Below are positions 35,734-44,259 of a DNA stretch of 64,000 bases, in pieces. The DNA comes from Falsiroseomonas oleicola (GTDB lineage Bacteria > Pseudomonadota > Alphaproteobacteria > Acetobacterales > Acetobacteraceae). Under the pieces are notes generated by a model. That model ran no database searches and was not told the DNA's origin. It saw only the letters and a list, made by a program, of their open reading frames with translations. Where the stretch lies: the NCBI RefSeq assembly GCF_019029495.1, contig NZ_JAERQM010000004.1:416880-480879 (forward strand), written 5' to 3'. The first letter of the stretch is position 1. Every line of letters starts with the position of its first letter. Position numbers and translations under genes: made by a program.

Positions 35734-36903
35734 ATGGATATCAAGCGGCATGCGGACGGGCTGGCCCCCTGGGCGGTCCGGGCCGAAACCTCCCGCGGCC
35801 GGCTGCATGCCGAGCCGGGCGGGGGCGCGCGTTCGCCCTTCCAGCGCGACCGCGACCGGATCATCCACGCCACCGCCTTCCGGCGCCTGCAATACAAGAC
35901 CCAGGTTTTTGTCTACCACGAGGGCGACCATTTCCGGACGCGACTGACGCACAGCCTTGAAGTGGCGCAGATCGCCCGCTCCATCGCCCGCGAACTGGCG
36001 TTGGAGGAGGATCTGGCGGAGGCGTTGGCGCTGGCGCATGACCTCGGCCACCCGCCCTTCGGCCATGGCGGGGAGGATGCGCTGGATGCGATGATGAAGC
36101 CCTATGGCGGCTTCGACCACAATGCGCAGTCGCTGAAGGCCGTCACCCGGCTGGAAACCCGCTATGCCGGCTTCGACGGGCTGAACCTGACCTGGGAGAC
36201 GCTGGAGGGCCTGGCCAAGCACAATGGCCCGCTGCGCCGCCCCAGCCCCTTCATCATCGAATACGACCGCCTGCAACCGCTGGACCTGACCACCCATGCC
36301 GGGGCCGAGGCGCAGGTGGCGGCGCTGGCGGATGACATCGCCTACAACAACCACGACCTGGATGACGGCATCCGCGCCGGCCTGTTCACGCTGGAGGAGG
36401 CGGTGGAACTGCCTCTGGTGCGGGAGGCCCATGCCGAGGCCATCCGCGCCAACCCCGACATGCCCCGCGACCGTGCGACCGGGGAGGTGGTGCGGCGTGT
36501 CATCAATGCCATGGTGAACGACACGGTGGCGGAGACGCGCCGCCGCATTGCCGCCCTGGCGCCGGCCAGCGCCACCGATATCCGCGCCCATGACCGGCCA
36601 GTGGTCGCCTTCTCCGACAGCATGATGGAGGCGAATAACGAGCTGCGCGCCTTCCTGTTCCAGCGCATGTACCGCCACTGGCGGGTCAATCGCACCACGC
36701 AGAAGTGCAAGCGGGCGCTGCAACTGCTGTTCTCCCTGCTGCATGGGGAGCCGCGGCAGTTGCCGCCCTGGTGGCAGGCCCGGGCCGGGGAGGCGGGCAG
36801 CCCCGCCGCCGCCCAGGCGGTCTGCGACTACCTGGCCGGCATGACCGACCGCTTCGCGCTGGAGGAGCACCGGCGCATGACCGATCCCTCCATCCCGGGC
36901 TGA
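35734..36903 (+). CDS. dgt: Deoxyguanosinetriphosphate triphosphohydrolase-like protein
   Basis: A 389-residue HD-superfamily dNTPase of the type-2 dGTPase-like group, which removes triphosphate from deoxynucleotides and helps control dNTP pools. The N-terminus SPFQRDRDRIIHATAFRRLQYKTQVF, the metal-binding HSLEVAQIARSIAREL, LALAHDLGHPPFGHGGEDAL with the HD pair, FDHNAQSLKAVTRLE, and DDIAYNNHDLDDGIRAGLF are canonical. The C-terminal FLFQRMYRHWRVNR also fits. The start is placed at the ATG preceded by CCGAAGGGC. Upstream open frame lies over erpA and is not coding. Confidence 0.93.
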   Translation: MDIKRHADGLAPWAVRAETSRGRLHAEPGGGARSPFQRDRDRIIHATAFRRLQYKTQVFVYHEGDHFRTRLTHSLEVAQIARSIARELALEEDLAEALALAHDLGHPPFGHGGEDALDAMMKPYGGFDHNAQSLKAVTRLETRYAGFDGLNLTWETLEGLAKHNGPLRRPSPFIIEYDRLQPLDLTTHAGAEAQVAALADDIAYNNHDLDDGIRAGLFTLEEAVELPLVREAHAEAIRANPDMPRDRATGEVVRRVINAMVNDTVAETRRRIAALAPASATDIRAHDRPVVAFSDSMMEANNELRAFLFQRMYRHWRVNRTTQKCKRALQLLFSLLHGEPRQLPPWWQARAGEAGSPAAAQAVCDYLAGMTDRFALEEHRRMTDPSIPG

Positions 36904-36976
36904 CAGCGCCTGGCAGCGGCTTGACCCCGCGCCGCCGCAATGGTCGCCTGGGACCGCAATGCGGAGGGACGTCAAG

Positions 36977-38044
36977 ATGAAAGCCTGGGCCGTTGTCGAA
37001 GCGAGCAAGCCGCTTCAGGAGATCGAGCTGCCGACTCCGGAGCCCGTGGGCCGCCAGGTGCTTCTGGAAGTCACCCATGCCGGCGTCTGCCATTCCGACA
37101 TCCATGTCTGGGAAGGCGAATGGGACCTCGGCAGCCGCGGCAAGATGAGGCTGTCCGATCGCGGCGTGAAGCTGCCGCTGGCCATGGGGCATGAGACGGT
37201 GGGCCGCGTGGTGAAGTGGGGACCCGAGGCGGAGGGGCAGGGGCTCGAAGTCGGCCAGCTCCGCATCGTCTTCCCCTGGGTCGGCTGCGGCACCTGCGCA
37301 AAGTGCCAGGCGGAGGAGGACAATATGTGCCTCCAGGGCAAGGCGCTCGGCATCTTCCAGAATGGCGGCTACGCCACCCACATCCTGGTGCCGGAGCCGC
37401 GCCACCTTGTCGATCCGGGCGACATCGACCCGGCGCTGGCCGCGACCTATGCCTGTTCCGGCATCACCGTCTTCTCGGCCATCAACAAGGTGATGCCGAT
37501 GCCGCCCGACGTGCCGATCGTGCTGGTCGGCGCCGGCGGTCTCGGCCTGCAGGCGATCGCGGTGCTGAAGGCGATGGGGCACCAGCGCATCGTCTCGGTC
37601 GATCTCAGCGCGGAAAAGCTGGAAGCGGCGCGGCAGGCCGGGGCCTCCGACACCTTCCAGCCCGGCGGGGAGGATACCGTCCAGCGTCTGATCGCGCTCT
37701 GCGGCGGGCCGGTGGAGGCGATCATCGATCTGGTCAATGGCAGCCAGACCGCGCGCATGTGCTTCGACGCGCTGACCAAGGGCGGCACGCTGATCCAGGT
37801 GGGGCTCTTCGGCGGCGAGCTGACCGTGCCGCTGCCGGTGATGGCGATGCGGGCGCTGACGGTGCGCGGCAGCTATGTCGGCAATCCGAAGGAGCTGCGG
37901 GAGCTGGTGAAGATCGCCCAGGGCGGCGGGCTGCCGGGCATCCCCATCACGCGGGAGCCGCTGCGCAATGCCGACAGCGCCCTGCAACGGTTGCGTGAGG
38001 GCAAGGTGACGGGCCGCGTCGTGCTGACGGCAGAGGCTGCGTAG
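36977..38044 (+). CDS. Zinc-dependent alcohol dehydrogenase
   Basis: A 355-residue medium-chain dehydrogenase. It has the catalytic-zinc residues in HAGVCHSDIHVWEG and AMGHETVGRV, the structural-zinc four-Cys lobe GCGTCAKCQAEEDNMC, and the NAD-binding GAGGLGLQAIAVLKAMG with an acidic VSVDLS following, suggesting NAD rather than NADP preference. The spacing between the catalytic Cys and the GHE motif is longer than usual (about 22 extra residues, GEWDLGSRGKMRLSDRG), as in the branch of alcohol dehydrogenases acting on larger substrates. AGGGACGTCAAG precedes the ATG. It is 27 bases ahead of the P450 gene and probably in the same transcript. Confidence 0.9.
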   Translation: MKAWAVVEASKPLQEIELPTPEPVGRQVLLEVTHAGVCHSDIHVWEGEWDLGSRGKMRLSDRGVKLPLAMGHETVGRVVKWGPEAEGQGLEVGQLRIVFPWVGCGTCAKCQAEEDNMCLQGKALGIFQNGGYATHILVPEPRHLVDPGDIDPALAATYACSGITVFSAINKVMPMPPDVPIVLVGAGGLGLQAIAVLKAMGHQRIVSVDLSAEKLEAARQAGASDTFQPGGEDTVQRLIALCGGPVEAIIDLVNGSQTARMCFDALTKGGTLIQVGLFGGELTVPLPVMAMRALTVRGSYVGNPKELRELVKIAQGGGLPGIPITREPLRNADSALQRLREGKVTGRVVLTAEAA

Positions 38045-38071
38045 CCCGCGAAGGCCGTGTTAGGCTCGGGC

Positions 38072-39469
38072 ATGCTGACCGATACGGCTGCCCCGCCGAC
38101 CACGGCGCCCTATGTGCCGCCCTTTCCGCCGCGCCCGGAAAAGGGCCTGCCGCTGCGCCAGATGCTGAAGCTGGCGCGGGAGAACTGGCTGGCAATCTGG
38201 GCCCAATCCTCCTTCGAACGCGACGTCTATGGCAGCCGCCTGCTGACCCGCGACGTGGTGGTCTGCAACAGCCCCGACTCGGTGCATTACGTCTTCGTCG
38301 AGCGTCATGAGAACTTCCAGCGGAAAAGCCCGCAGCATCGCCATGCGCTGATCCCATTGCTCGGCGACGGGTTGTTCGTCAGCGACGGGCCGCTGTGGCG
38401 GGAGCGTCGGCGCGTGGTGGCGCCCGTCACCCATGTCTCCCGCCTGGCCGAGCTGGCGCCCGCCATCACCGAGGCCGCCATGGAGCGCCGCGATGCCTGG
38501 CGCGGCTTTTCGCCCGACCGGCCGGTGGATGTGCTGGCGGAGATGGGGCACCTGACCGCCGAGATCATCTGCCGTACCATCTTCGGCCGTGCCCTGGGGC
38601 GGGATGCGGCGAAGGAGGTGGTGGCCGCCTTCGCCGCCTACCAGGCCTGCATCGGCCAGACCGATATCCTGTCGCTGCTCGGCCTGCCCGACTGGTTCCC
38701 GCGCTACCGCAGCGCCGCCGTGCGGGAATCGGCGCGGCGCATCCACCAGGTGGTGGATGGGCTGATCGCCGATATCCTGGACCGGCCGGGCGAGGGCGAG
38801 GCCTCCCTGATCCGCGCGATGTCGGAGGCCAAGGTCCCCGGCACCGACCGCCCGATGGACCGCCGCGCCTTCCGCAACGAGGCGATCGTGCTGTTCATGG
38901 CCGGCCACGAGACCACGGCGAATACCCTCGCCTGGGCGCTGTTCATGCTGTCCCAGGATTCCGGCAGTGCCACCCGGCTGGTCGAGGAGGTCCGGGGTGC
39001 TCTTGGCGACCGGGTGGCGACTCTCGCCGACTTGCCGAAGCTGCCCTTCACCCGCGCGGTGGTGGAGGAGACGTTGCGGCTGTATCCCCCCGTGCCGCTG
39101 CTGTCGCGGGAGGCGCTGGGGCCGGACCGGATCGGTGACCGGCCGGTGCGCAAGGGCACCATCATTTTGGTCAGCCCCTGGCTGCTGCATCGCAAGCCGG
39201 GCCTCTGGGACCAGCCGGATGCCTTCATCCCAGACCGCTTCATGCCCGGCGCGCCGAAGCCGCCACGCCACGCCTATATCCCCTTCAGCACCGGCCCGCG
39301 CATCTGCACAGGCATGCATCTGGGCCTCGCCGAGGCGACCATCTGCCTCGCCGCCCTGGCCGGCAACTTCGGTCTGACGCTGGAGCCGGGCACGCAGGTG
39401 ATGCCCGTGGCGCGGCTGACGCTGCGCCCCGGCGAGACCCTGCCGATGCGGATCGCCCCGCTTGGTTGA
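38072..39469 (+). CDS. Cytochrome P450
   Basis: A 465-residue soluble P450. The haem loop FSTGPRICTG with thiolate C412, the I-helix oxygen-activation motif MAGHETTANTLAW, the K-helix ExxR in VVEETLRLYPP and the meander PDAFIPDRF are all intact, so it should be active. Layout and length resemble the fatty-acid/alkane type (CYP4/CYP102-like) more than short bacterial camphor types, judged from the I-helix and haem loop. Redox partners are not adjacent. The ATG at 38072 lacks a strong ribosome site; ATG at 38057 is an alternative. The 3' end overlaps the acyltransferase gene by eight bases. Confidence 0.93.
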   Translation: MLTDTAAPPTTAPYVPPFPPRPEKGLPLRQMLKLARENWLAIWAQSSFERDVYGSRLLTRDVVVCNSPDSVHYVFVERHENFQRKSPQHRHALIPLLGDGLFVSDGPLWRERRRVVAPVTHVSRLAELAPAITEAAMERRDAWRGFSPDRPVDVLAEMGHLTAEIICRTIFGRALGRDAAKEVVAAFAAYQACIGQTDILSLLGLPDWFPRYRSAAVRESARRIHQVVDGLIADILDRPGEGEASLIRAMSEAKVPGTDRPMDRRAFRNEAIVLFMAGHETTANTLAWALFMLSQDSGSATRLVEEVRGALGDRVATLADLPKLPFTRAVVEETLRLYPPVPLLSREALGPDRIGDRPVRKGTIILVSPWLLHRKPGLWDQPDAFIPDRFMPGAPKPPRHAYIPFSTGPRICTGMHLGLAEATICLAALAGNFGLTLEPGTQVMPVARLTLRPGETLPMRIAPLG

Positions 39470-40427
39470 TCTTCTCTACAAGGCCCCGCCCTGGCGCTGG
39501 GCGGAGCGCCAGGCGCTGGCGCGCTACTGGCTGCGCGACCCGATGCAGGGGCTGGCGGATTGGCTGCCGCACCAGGCCATGCGGCTGCTGCCGACGGAGG
39601 GCGCTTCCGCCGTCGGCGCCAGGCTCGGCCTGCGCGGCGGGCGCAAGCGGCAGGTCGGCTCCGACCGGGTGCGCGCCTTGCTGCGGGAATTGCGACCGGA
39701 GGCATCGGCGGAGGAGATCGAGAGGCTGCTTACGGCCCATTGGTCGCATGTCGGCCGCTGCTTCGGCGAATTCGCCGCCTTGTCGCGCTTCCGGGCGGAG
39801 GGGCGCATCGCGGTGGAGGGGGCGGAACATGTGCTCGGCCCCTGGCATGCCGGCCGGCCGCTGATCGTCGCCGGGCTGCATGTCGGCAACTGGGAGGTGG
39901 TGCATGCCGGGCTGGCCATGCTCGGCATTCCCTTCCACGCCATCTACCAGCGCCTGCCCAACCGCTTCCGCATGCGCATCGCCGACCGCGCCCGCAACCG
40001 CAGCCGGACCTCCGCCGGCAGCGGTGCCGCCGTGGCGGTGGCGCCGACGCTCGGCGCGGTATTCGAGGCACATCGCATCCTGGAAGCCCGCGAGGCCGCG
40101 CTGCTGTATTACGTGGACGAGTTCTGGGAGGGGCGGGTTCATGCGCCCTCCCTCGGCCGGCCGCTGCGGATGGATGGCAATATCATGCGCGCCGTGCGGC
40201 TGGCCGCCGCCACCGGGGCGGCGCTGGTGCCGGCCTATGCGCTGCGGCTGGGCGATTCGGCGCGCTTCAGCCTGACCTTCCTGCCGCCGGTCGAGATCGG
40301 CCCGCCGGGGCGCGGCCGCGCGGCGGTGCTCCAGGATATCGCGGCGCTGGACTGGGTGGTGGAGGGGGTGGTGCGCGCCCATCCCGAGCAGTGGTTCATG
40401 GCGCATGTCTTCCAGCAGGACCGGTAG
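39462..40427 (+). CDS. LpxL/HtrB-family lipid acyltransferase
   Basis: A 321-residue lysophospholipid-acyltransferase-fold protein of the lauroyl/myristoyl transferase family. It has the HxxxxE catalytic motif in GLHVGNWEVVHAGL, an N-terminal membrane-associated stretch (DWLPHQAMRLLP, SAVGARLG), VDEFWEGRVHAPSLGRPLRM and the substrate-binding Arg region RRxRxR-like LPNRFRMRIADRARNRSRT. The start appears to be TTG, inside the end of the P450 gene; an internal ATG at 39543 would remove part of the conserved N-terminus. Whether the acceptor is lipid A or another lipid cannot be told. Gene order suggests the P450 and acyltransferase act on one lipid. Confidence 0.82.
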   Translation: MVDLLYKAPPWRWAERQALARYWLRDPMQGLADWLPHQAMRLLPTEGASAVGARLGLRGGRKRQVGSDRVRALLRELRPEASAEEIERLLTAHWSHVGRCFGEFAALSRFRAEGRIAVEGAEHVLGPWHAGRPLIVAGLHVGNWEVVHAGLAMLGIPFHAIYQRLPNRFRMRIADRARNRSRTSAGSGAAVAVAPTLGAVFEAHRILEAREAALLYYVDEFWEGRVHAPSLGRPLRMDGNIMRAVRLAAATGAALVPAYALRLGDSARFSLTFLPPVEIGPPGRGRAAVLQDIAALDWVVEGVVRAHPEQWFMAHVFQQDR

Positions 40428-40934
40428 CTACCGGTAAGGCTGCCCTGTCACGGGGTCGCAGGGCGGGTCGGGCGTGGCGGGAATGGCGTGCAGGGCGCGC
40501 TCACGCTCCCCGGGGCGGGTGGTGAACTGCTCGGGTGGGTCGCCGGGCGGGTAGGCGCCGACCACCAGCAGGTCGTCCGACTGGCCGAGATTGCGATGCG
40601 CCGTGCCGGCGGGCAGCACCACCACGTCGCCGGCCGTAAGATCCAGCGTCACCCCGGCCTCCGCCCCCAGCCTGACGCGCACGCTGCCACGGGCAATGGC
40701 CAGCGCCTCATGGGCGTTCGGGTGGTAGTGGTCGAAGTCGTAGATGCCGTTGCGCCAGGCGGGCGGCCAGCCATGGCGGGCGAACAGCGCCTCCGCCGCC
40801 GCCGGATCGTCCGGCGGGGTGGCGCCACGATGCAGCAGCACGGGAAGCCGGGGATTATTCGGGATCTGGCCGCCCTGGGCGGCGCTGTCCGGCAGCATCA
40901 GGCGCTCCGCGCCATCCGTGCCACGTTCATGCAT
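40428..40934 (-). CDS. Cupin-domain protein (YjlB-like)
   Basis: A 168-residue protein with one cupin fold. FDHYHPNAHEALAIARGSVRVRLG is cupin motif 1 (HxH...E) and LTAGDVVVLPAGTAHRNLG is motif 2, giving a likely three-His/one-Glu metal site. IPNNPRLPVLLHRGA at the start and RNGIYDFDHYH place it in the COG4297 YjlB-like group, whose function is unknown. ATG at 40934 gives a sensible start; the frame upstream extends into the CHAP-gene leader. It abuts the stop of the converging acyltransferase gene. Confidence 0.87.
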   Translation of the reverse strand: MHERGTDGAERLMLPDSAAQGGQIPNNPRLPVLLHRGATPPDDPAAAEALFARHGWPPAWRNGIYDFDHYHPNAHEALAIARGSVRVRLGAEAGVTLDLTAGDVVVLPAGTAHRNLGQSDDLLVVGAYPPGDPPEQFTTRPGERERALHAIPATPDPPCDPVTGQPYR

Positions 40935-40992
40935 CGAAGCCTCCCAAATCGATGGGGGCCTGACGCGCCGGCGCGCCGGAAGTTGCGCGGTA

Positions 40993-41871
40993 TCAGCGGG
41001 CCAGAAGCTGCTCCGCCAGCCGCTGATGCTGTGCGGCATGGGGGGAGGCGGCGTCGGCCACTTCGATGTAGCGCGGCGCCTCGGCGGTCATCATGCGGGT
41101 GCCGGCGGGGCGGTTGTAGATGAAACCATGGGTCGGATAGGTGCGGCCGAAGCTGCTGCTGTCATGGCCGACCTGGACGCGCACGGCGGTCCAGTCATTG
41201 CGGTCGGAGACGTCCATGACCACCACGCCACGCATCACCGTGCCACGGCGGATGCCGGGACCACCCCAATTGGAATGGTCGATATGGATGGTGCGGGGGC
41301 CGGCGACCCGGCTGACCACGGCGACATGGCCGCGGGACATGCCGCCGGAGGCGGTGAAGGCGAGCACGGCGCCACGCTCCGGCGCCTGGCCGCGGGCATA
41401 TCGACCGCCTGCGTTGTTCCACCAATGGCGGGCATCGCCCGAAATCTCCATGCCCGTCGCCATCCGCGCGAAGGGTACGCAGGACAGGCCGGAGGTACGG
41501 GAGACGGGCAGGATCGGCGTGCCGGCGCCCGCCCCATGGGCCTGGCGCATCACGCCGAAAGTGGAGACCTGCTGGGCGATGGGTGCGCTGCGCGATGCGG
41601 CTGTGCTGGGCACGGCGACGGAGACGCTGCGGCTTGCCTGGCGGCGCTGCACGGCGCTCGTCTGTCGCGTGACATTGGCGCGGGCAGCGTTCTGGCGGCT
41701 GGTGGTGGGCCGGCTGGCGGTGGGCCGGTTCGCCGCGGGACGTTGGGCCGGCTGCGCCGTGGCACGGGCCTGGGCCGTGCGCGCGTTGCGCTCCGCGGCA
41801 TCGGCTGATGGGACGAAGGCAGTGCTGCCCAACAGGATTAAGAGTGCTGCAAGCGTGCTTTTTGCCCGCAT
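40993..41871 (-). CDS. Secreted CHAP-domain peptidoglycan amidase
   Basis: A 292-residue exported protein with signal peptide (KSTLAALLILLGSTAFVPSADA) followed by an Arg/Ala/Thr/Gln-rich linker up to about residue 105 (RPAANRPTASRPTTSRQ), probably a flexible or cell-wall-binding tether. The C-terminal CHAP domain (about residues 125 to 245) has catalytic C131 (TSGLSCVPFAR) and H182 (MSRGHVAVV), with ERGAVLAFT between and an acidic/Asn residue in IDHSNW. Such enzymes cleave peptidoglycan peptide bonds during growth or division. It stands alone with a 357-base region upstream that contains a possible operator. Confidence 0.9.
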   Translation of the reverse strand: MRAKSTLAALLILLGSTAFVPSADAAERNARTAQARATAQPAQRPAANRPTASRPTTSRQNAARANVTRQTSAVQRRQASRSVSVAVPSTAASRSAPIAQQVSTFGVMRQAHGAGAGTPILPVSRTSGLSCVPFARMATGMEISGDARHWWNNAGGRYARGQAPERGAVLAFTASGGMSRGHVAVVSRVAGPRTIHIDHSNWGGPGIRRGTVMRGVVVMDVSDRNDWTAVRVQVGHDSSSFGRTYPTHGFIYNRPAGTRMMTAEAPRYIEVADAASPHAAQHQRLAEQLLAR

Positions 41872-42070
41872 CGACTATCCCCTGCTTCGCCACAACAGCG
41901 ACCCGTTATGGCTCGCCTGGAGGTTGCGGTAGCCGGCGGCGGTTCCCCGGGGCAACCCGCTGTGATGAAACGCGGCGAAATACGCGGTGATTCGTTCGGG
42001 GCGGGTGGGCGCGGGGCCACAGGAACAGACCATCTTCCTAGAGCGAAACACGCTGAAACACGAAGCCACA

Positions 42071-42093
42071 GTGTTGCGTCCAAAATGCAACAC
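42071..42093. promoter_or_regulatory. Perfect inverted repeat upstream of the CHAP gene, possible operator
   Basis: GTGTTGC and GCAACAC are separated by nine bases (GTCCAAAAT). The 7-9-7 dyad lies in an AT-enriched part of the gap, about 200 bases upstream of the CHAP gene. Symmetry and spacing suit a dimeric repressor, but the regulator is unknown. Confidence 0.4.
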
Positions 42094-42177
42094 TCGAAAC
42101 AGGGAATCCCGACAGGCCAGAAGCGAGTCACATGGCTGTCATGTTGTTGCCGAATGGGAAGGGCATCAGGCCGATAT

Positions 42178-42213
42178 GAAAACGCGCCGGCCACCTTGAC
42201 GGCGGCCGGCGCG
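42178..42213 (-). terminator. Rho-independent terminator of the ridA-like gene
   Basis: A perfect 10-bp stem (CGCGCCGGCC with GGCCGGCGCG) closes an 11-base loop and is followed on the minus strand by TTTTC. It begins 15 bases past the ridA stop codon. Confidence 0.82.
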
Positions 42214-42228
42214 CATCCGGAAGCGAAC

Positions 42229-42579
42229 TCAGCGGCAGGCGGTGACCATGATCTCCACCAGGTGGCGCGGATCGGCCATGTTCGCCTCGACGCAGGCGCG
42301 CACCGGGCGGCCGGCATCGCCCAGCCAGTTGACCCACACCTTGTTCATGGCGTCGCGGTCGCGGATGTCCTTCAGCCAGATCTGGGCCTGGAGCAGGCGG
42401 GTATTGTCCGTGCCATTGGCTTCCAGCGCGGCGGTGATCTTCTCCAGCACCTGCTGGGTCTGGCCGGTGATGTCCTGGGACAGGTCATCGGCGGTCATGC
42501 CGGCCAGGTAGACGAAGTTGTGGTACTCCACCGAGGAGGACAGGATCGGGTTGCTGCCCTGGCGGGTGATCTTGGACAT
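42229..42579 (-). CDS. RidA-family protein
   Basis: A 116-residue YjgF/YER057c/UK114 fold protein. Canonical RidA deaminates reactive enamine/imine intermediates from PLP enzymes. YHNFVYLAGMTADDLSQDITGQTQQVLEKITAALEANGTD and NWLGDAGRPVRACVEANM are family features; R94, the residue needed for deaminase activity, is present, and a Glu follows in LVEIMVTA. The sequence resembles the Rid4-7 type branches rather than E. coli RidA, so specificity may differ. It has its own terminator. ATG overlaps no other gene and follows a GAGGAGAACC ribosome site. Confidence 0.9.
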   Translation of the reverse strand: MSKITRQGSNPILSSSVEYHNFVYLAGMTADDLSQDITGQTQQVLEKITAALEANGTDNTRLLQAQIWLKDIRDRDAMNKVWVNWLGDAGRPVRACVEANMADPRHLVEIMVTACR

Positions 42580-42651
42580 GAGCGGTTCTCCTCGTGGGGG
42601 TTGGCGCGCTTTTCCTAAGCTTGGTCGGCACGGGCGGCAAGGTGAGGTGCC

Positions 42652-42951
42652 ATGCGGATAAGGGTCATGGCCGACTATCATTGCTGGCCATTGTGGTGGG
42701 ATGCCGGGGAAGCCGGGAATATCGACCCGGCGACGCTGGCGGTGAGCGCGGCGCTGGCCGCCGACTTGGCCGCCTGGGCCGCCCGCTATGATGCCACGCT
42801 GGACGCTGACGACCCCGCAAGGTCGGGCTTCGCCACATCGGCCGCCGAGGCGGCGTTTGAAACGCAGGGCCGGTCCCTTGCGCGCCGATTGGCGAAGGAA
42901 CTCGAAGACCGTGCCACGGTGCGCTACTGGCGGGATCAGCCCTCCGGCTGA
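42652..42951 (+). CDS. Small hypothetical protein, 99 residues
   Basis: No function known to me. The product has no signal peptide and begins MRIRVMADYHCWPLWW, with WDAGEAGNIDPATL and a helical second half (ALAADLAAWAARYDATLDADDPARSGFATSAAEAAFETQGRSLARRLAKEL) ending in TVRYWRDQPSG. Sequences of this layout are common in actinobacteria and alphaproteobacteria as orphan small proteins. A start at the internal ATG 15 bases later is possible. The 3' end overlaps the converging small secreted protein gene by 16 bases. Confidence 0.7.
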   Translation: MRIRVMADYHCWPLWWDAGEAGNIDPATLAVSAALAADLAAWAARYDATLDADDPARSGFATSAAEAAFETQGRSLARRLAKELEDRATVRYWRDQPSG

Positions 42952-43241
42952 GGCCGGCCCTCGCCATGGTCGGCCGCGCCCGTCACGGCGCAGCCACAGA
43001 AAGGGCAGCGCGCCAGGCGCGCGAGCTGCGGGGCCAGGGCCGGTGGCAGCGGCCGCCCTTCCAGCAGCTTCTCCACCTCCGCCTGCAAGGCGGCGTGGCT
43101 GTCGGTCGCCGGGCAGCCGGCGCCGTAATCGGCCATGGCCTCGGCCGAGGGGGCTTCCAGCCGGAAGGCCTGCGCCGCCAGGGGCGTCAGCGCCCCGGCG
43201 GCGGGCAGGCAGGTCAGCAGGGTGCGGCGCGATCTCGTCAT
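42936..43241 (-). CDS. Small secreted protein with a CxxC-type motif
   Basis: A 101-residue protein with a Tat-like signal (MTRSRRTLLTCLPAAGALTPLAAQA). The mature part is helical and Ala/Leu/Pro-rich, with ATDSHAALQAEVEKLLEGRPLPPALAPQLARLARCPFCGCAV, which carries a CPFCGC motif near the C-terminus that could bind a metal or take part in disulphide chemistry. No family recognised. The gene stands between two minus-strand genes and overlaps the end of the hypothetical gene on the other strand. Confidence 0.68.
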   Translation of the reverse strand: MTRSRRTLLTCLPAAGALTPLAAQAFRLEAPSAEAMADYGAGCPATDSHAALQAEVEKLLEGRPLPPALAPQLARLARCPFCGCAVTGAADHGEGRPQPEG

Positions 43242-43269
43242 GCCGGCAGGATAGCCCCGCAGCCCGCCG

Positions 43270-44259
43270 CTACGCCACCACGGCGTAGCTGCTGCCGGAG
43301 GCGGCGGCGCCGATCATCGCCTCGAACACCGCGACGCCATGGATCGCCTCCGCCACCGGCAGGGGATAGGCCGGGCCGCCGGCGACGGCGGCGGCGAAGG
43401 CGGCGAGCTCGGCCGCCTCGATATCGGTCTTGGGGAAGGTCTTGACCCAGCCCTCGCTTTCGCGCGGGGTGTAGGAAAGGGTCTCAAGCCCCTGCATTTG
43501 CAGGATACCCTCCGTGCCGAACAGGGCCACACGCCAGAAGCTGGGGCTCAGCGACAGGGTGGCGAAGTTCACCGTGGCGCCGGTCTCCAGCAGGCCCAGC
43601 ATGGCCGTGGTGTCGTCGATGGTCTGGCTGACCTGGGCGTGGCTGTGCACCGTCACCTGCCGGAAGCGGCCGGCCAGGTGGATGATCATGTCGATCATAT
43701 GGATGCCCATGCCGCCCATGCCGCCGAGCGGGCTTTCCGCCCGGTCCGCGCGCCACATGCCGGGCTGGTAGGCGCGCGCGCCGGGGCCGCTGAACTGGCC
43801 CTCGACATGCAGCAGCGTGCCCAGCGAGCCATCCGCCAGCATCGCCTTCATCAGCGCGGTGGAGGGCAGGAAGCGCCGGTTATGGCCCAGCGCCATCACC
43901 ACGCCGGCCTTCTCGCAGGCCGCCACGGCAGCGGCGGCGCTGGTGCGGTCGAGGGTGAAAGGCTTCTCCACGAAGACATGCTTGCCGGCCTGCGCCGCGG
44001 CGATCACCTGCTCGGCATGCTGGGCATGCGGCGTGGCCAGCACCACGGCCTGCACCTCCGGGTCGGCCAGCACGGCGGCGAAGTCCGGCAGGATGCGGAT
44101 GCCCTGCTGCGCGGCCCAGTCGCGCGCCTTGTCCGGGCTGCGGGTGCTGCCGGCGACGAAGCGCAGCGGCGCGCCCTGCTTGGGCTGCCCTTGGCCCTGC
44201 ACGCTGTTCACCAGCACCTGGCCCCAGCGCCCCATGCCCACGATTGCGGCGTTCAACAT
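43270..44259 (-). CDS. Gfo/Idh/MocA-family oxidoreductase
   Basis: A 329-residue NAD(P)-dependent sugar-alcohol or related dehydrogenase. MLNAAIVGMGRWGQVLVNSV is the nucleotide-binding start; VVLATPHAQHAEQVIAAAQAGKHVFVEKPFTL carries the conserved EKP lysine, and VVMALGHNRRFLPS, GGMGGMGIHMIDMIIHLAG with the catalytic His region are also typical. Substrate cannot be read. It overlaps the MFS exporter gene by seven bases, making a two-gene unit. A longer frame upstream runs through the exporter in the wrong frame. Confidence 0.9.
   Translation of the reverse strand: MLNAAIVGMGRWGQVLVNSVQGQGQPKQGAPLRFVAGSTRSPDKARDWAAQQGIRILPDFAAVLADPEVQAVVLATPHAQHAEQVIAAAQAGKHVFVEKPFTLDRTSAAAAVAACEKAGVVMALGHNRRFLPSTALMKAMLADGSLGTLLHVEGQFSGPGARAYQPGMWRADRAESPLGGMGGMGIHMIDMIIHLAGRFRQVTVHSHAQVSQTIDDTTAMLGLLETGATVNFATLSLSPSFWRVALFGTEGILQMQGLETLSYTPRESEGWVKTFPKTDIEAAELAAFAAAVAGGPAYPLPVAEAIHGVAVFEAMIGAAASGSSYAVVA

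Larger units (their letters stand above)
41872..42228. other. Non-coding gap of 357 bases
   Basis: This stretch between the start of the CHAP gene and the stop of the ridA-like gene has lower GC in its middle than its surroundings and no open frame with coding character. It holds the inverted repeat at 42071-42093 and the terminator at 42178-42213 and should contain the CHAP gene promoter. No tRNA or known riboswitch was seen. Confidence 0.7.
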
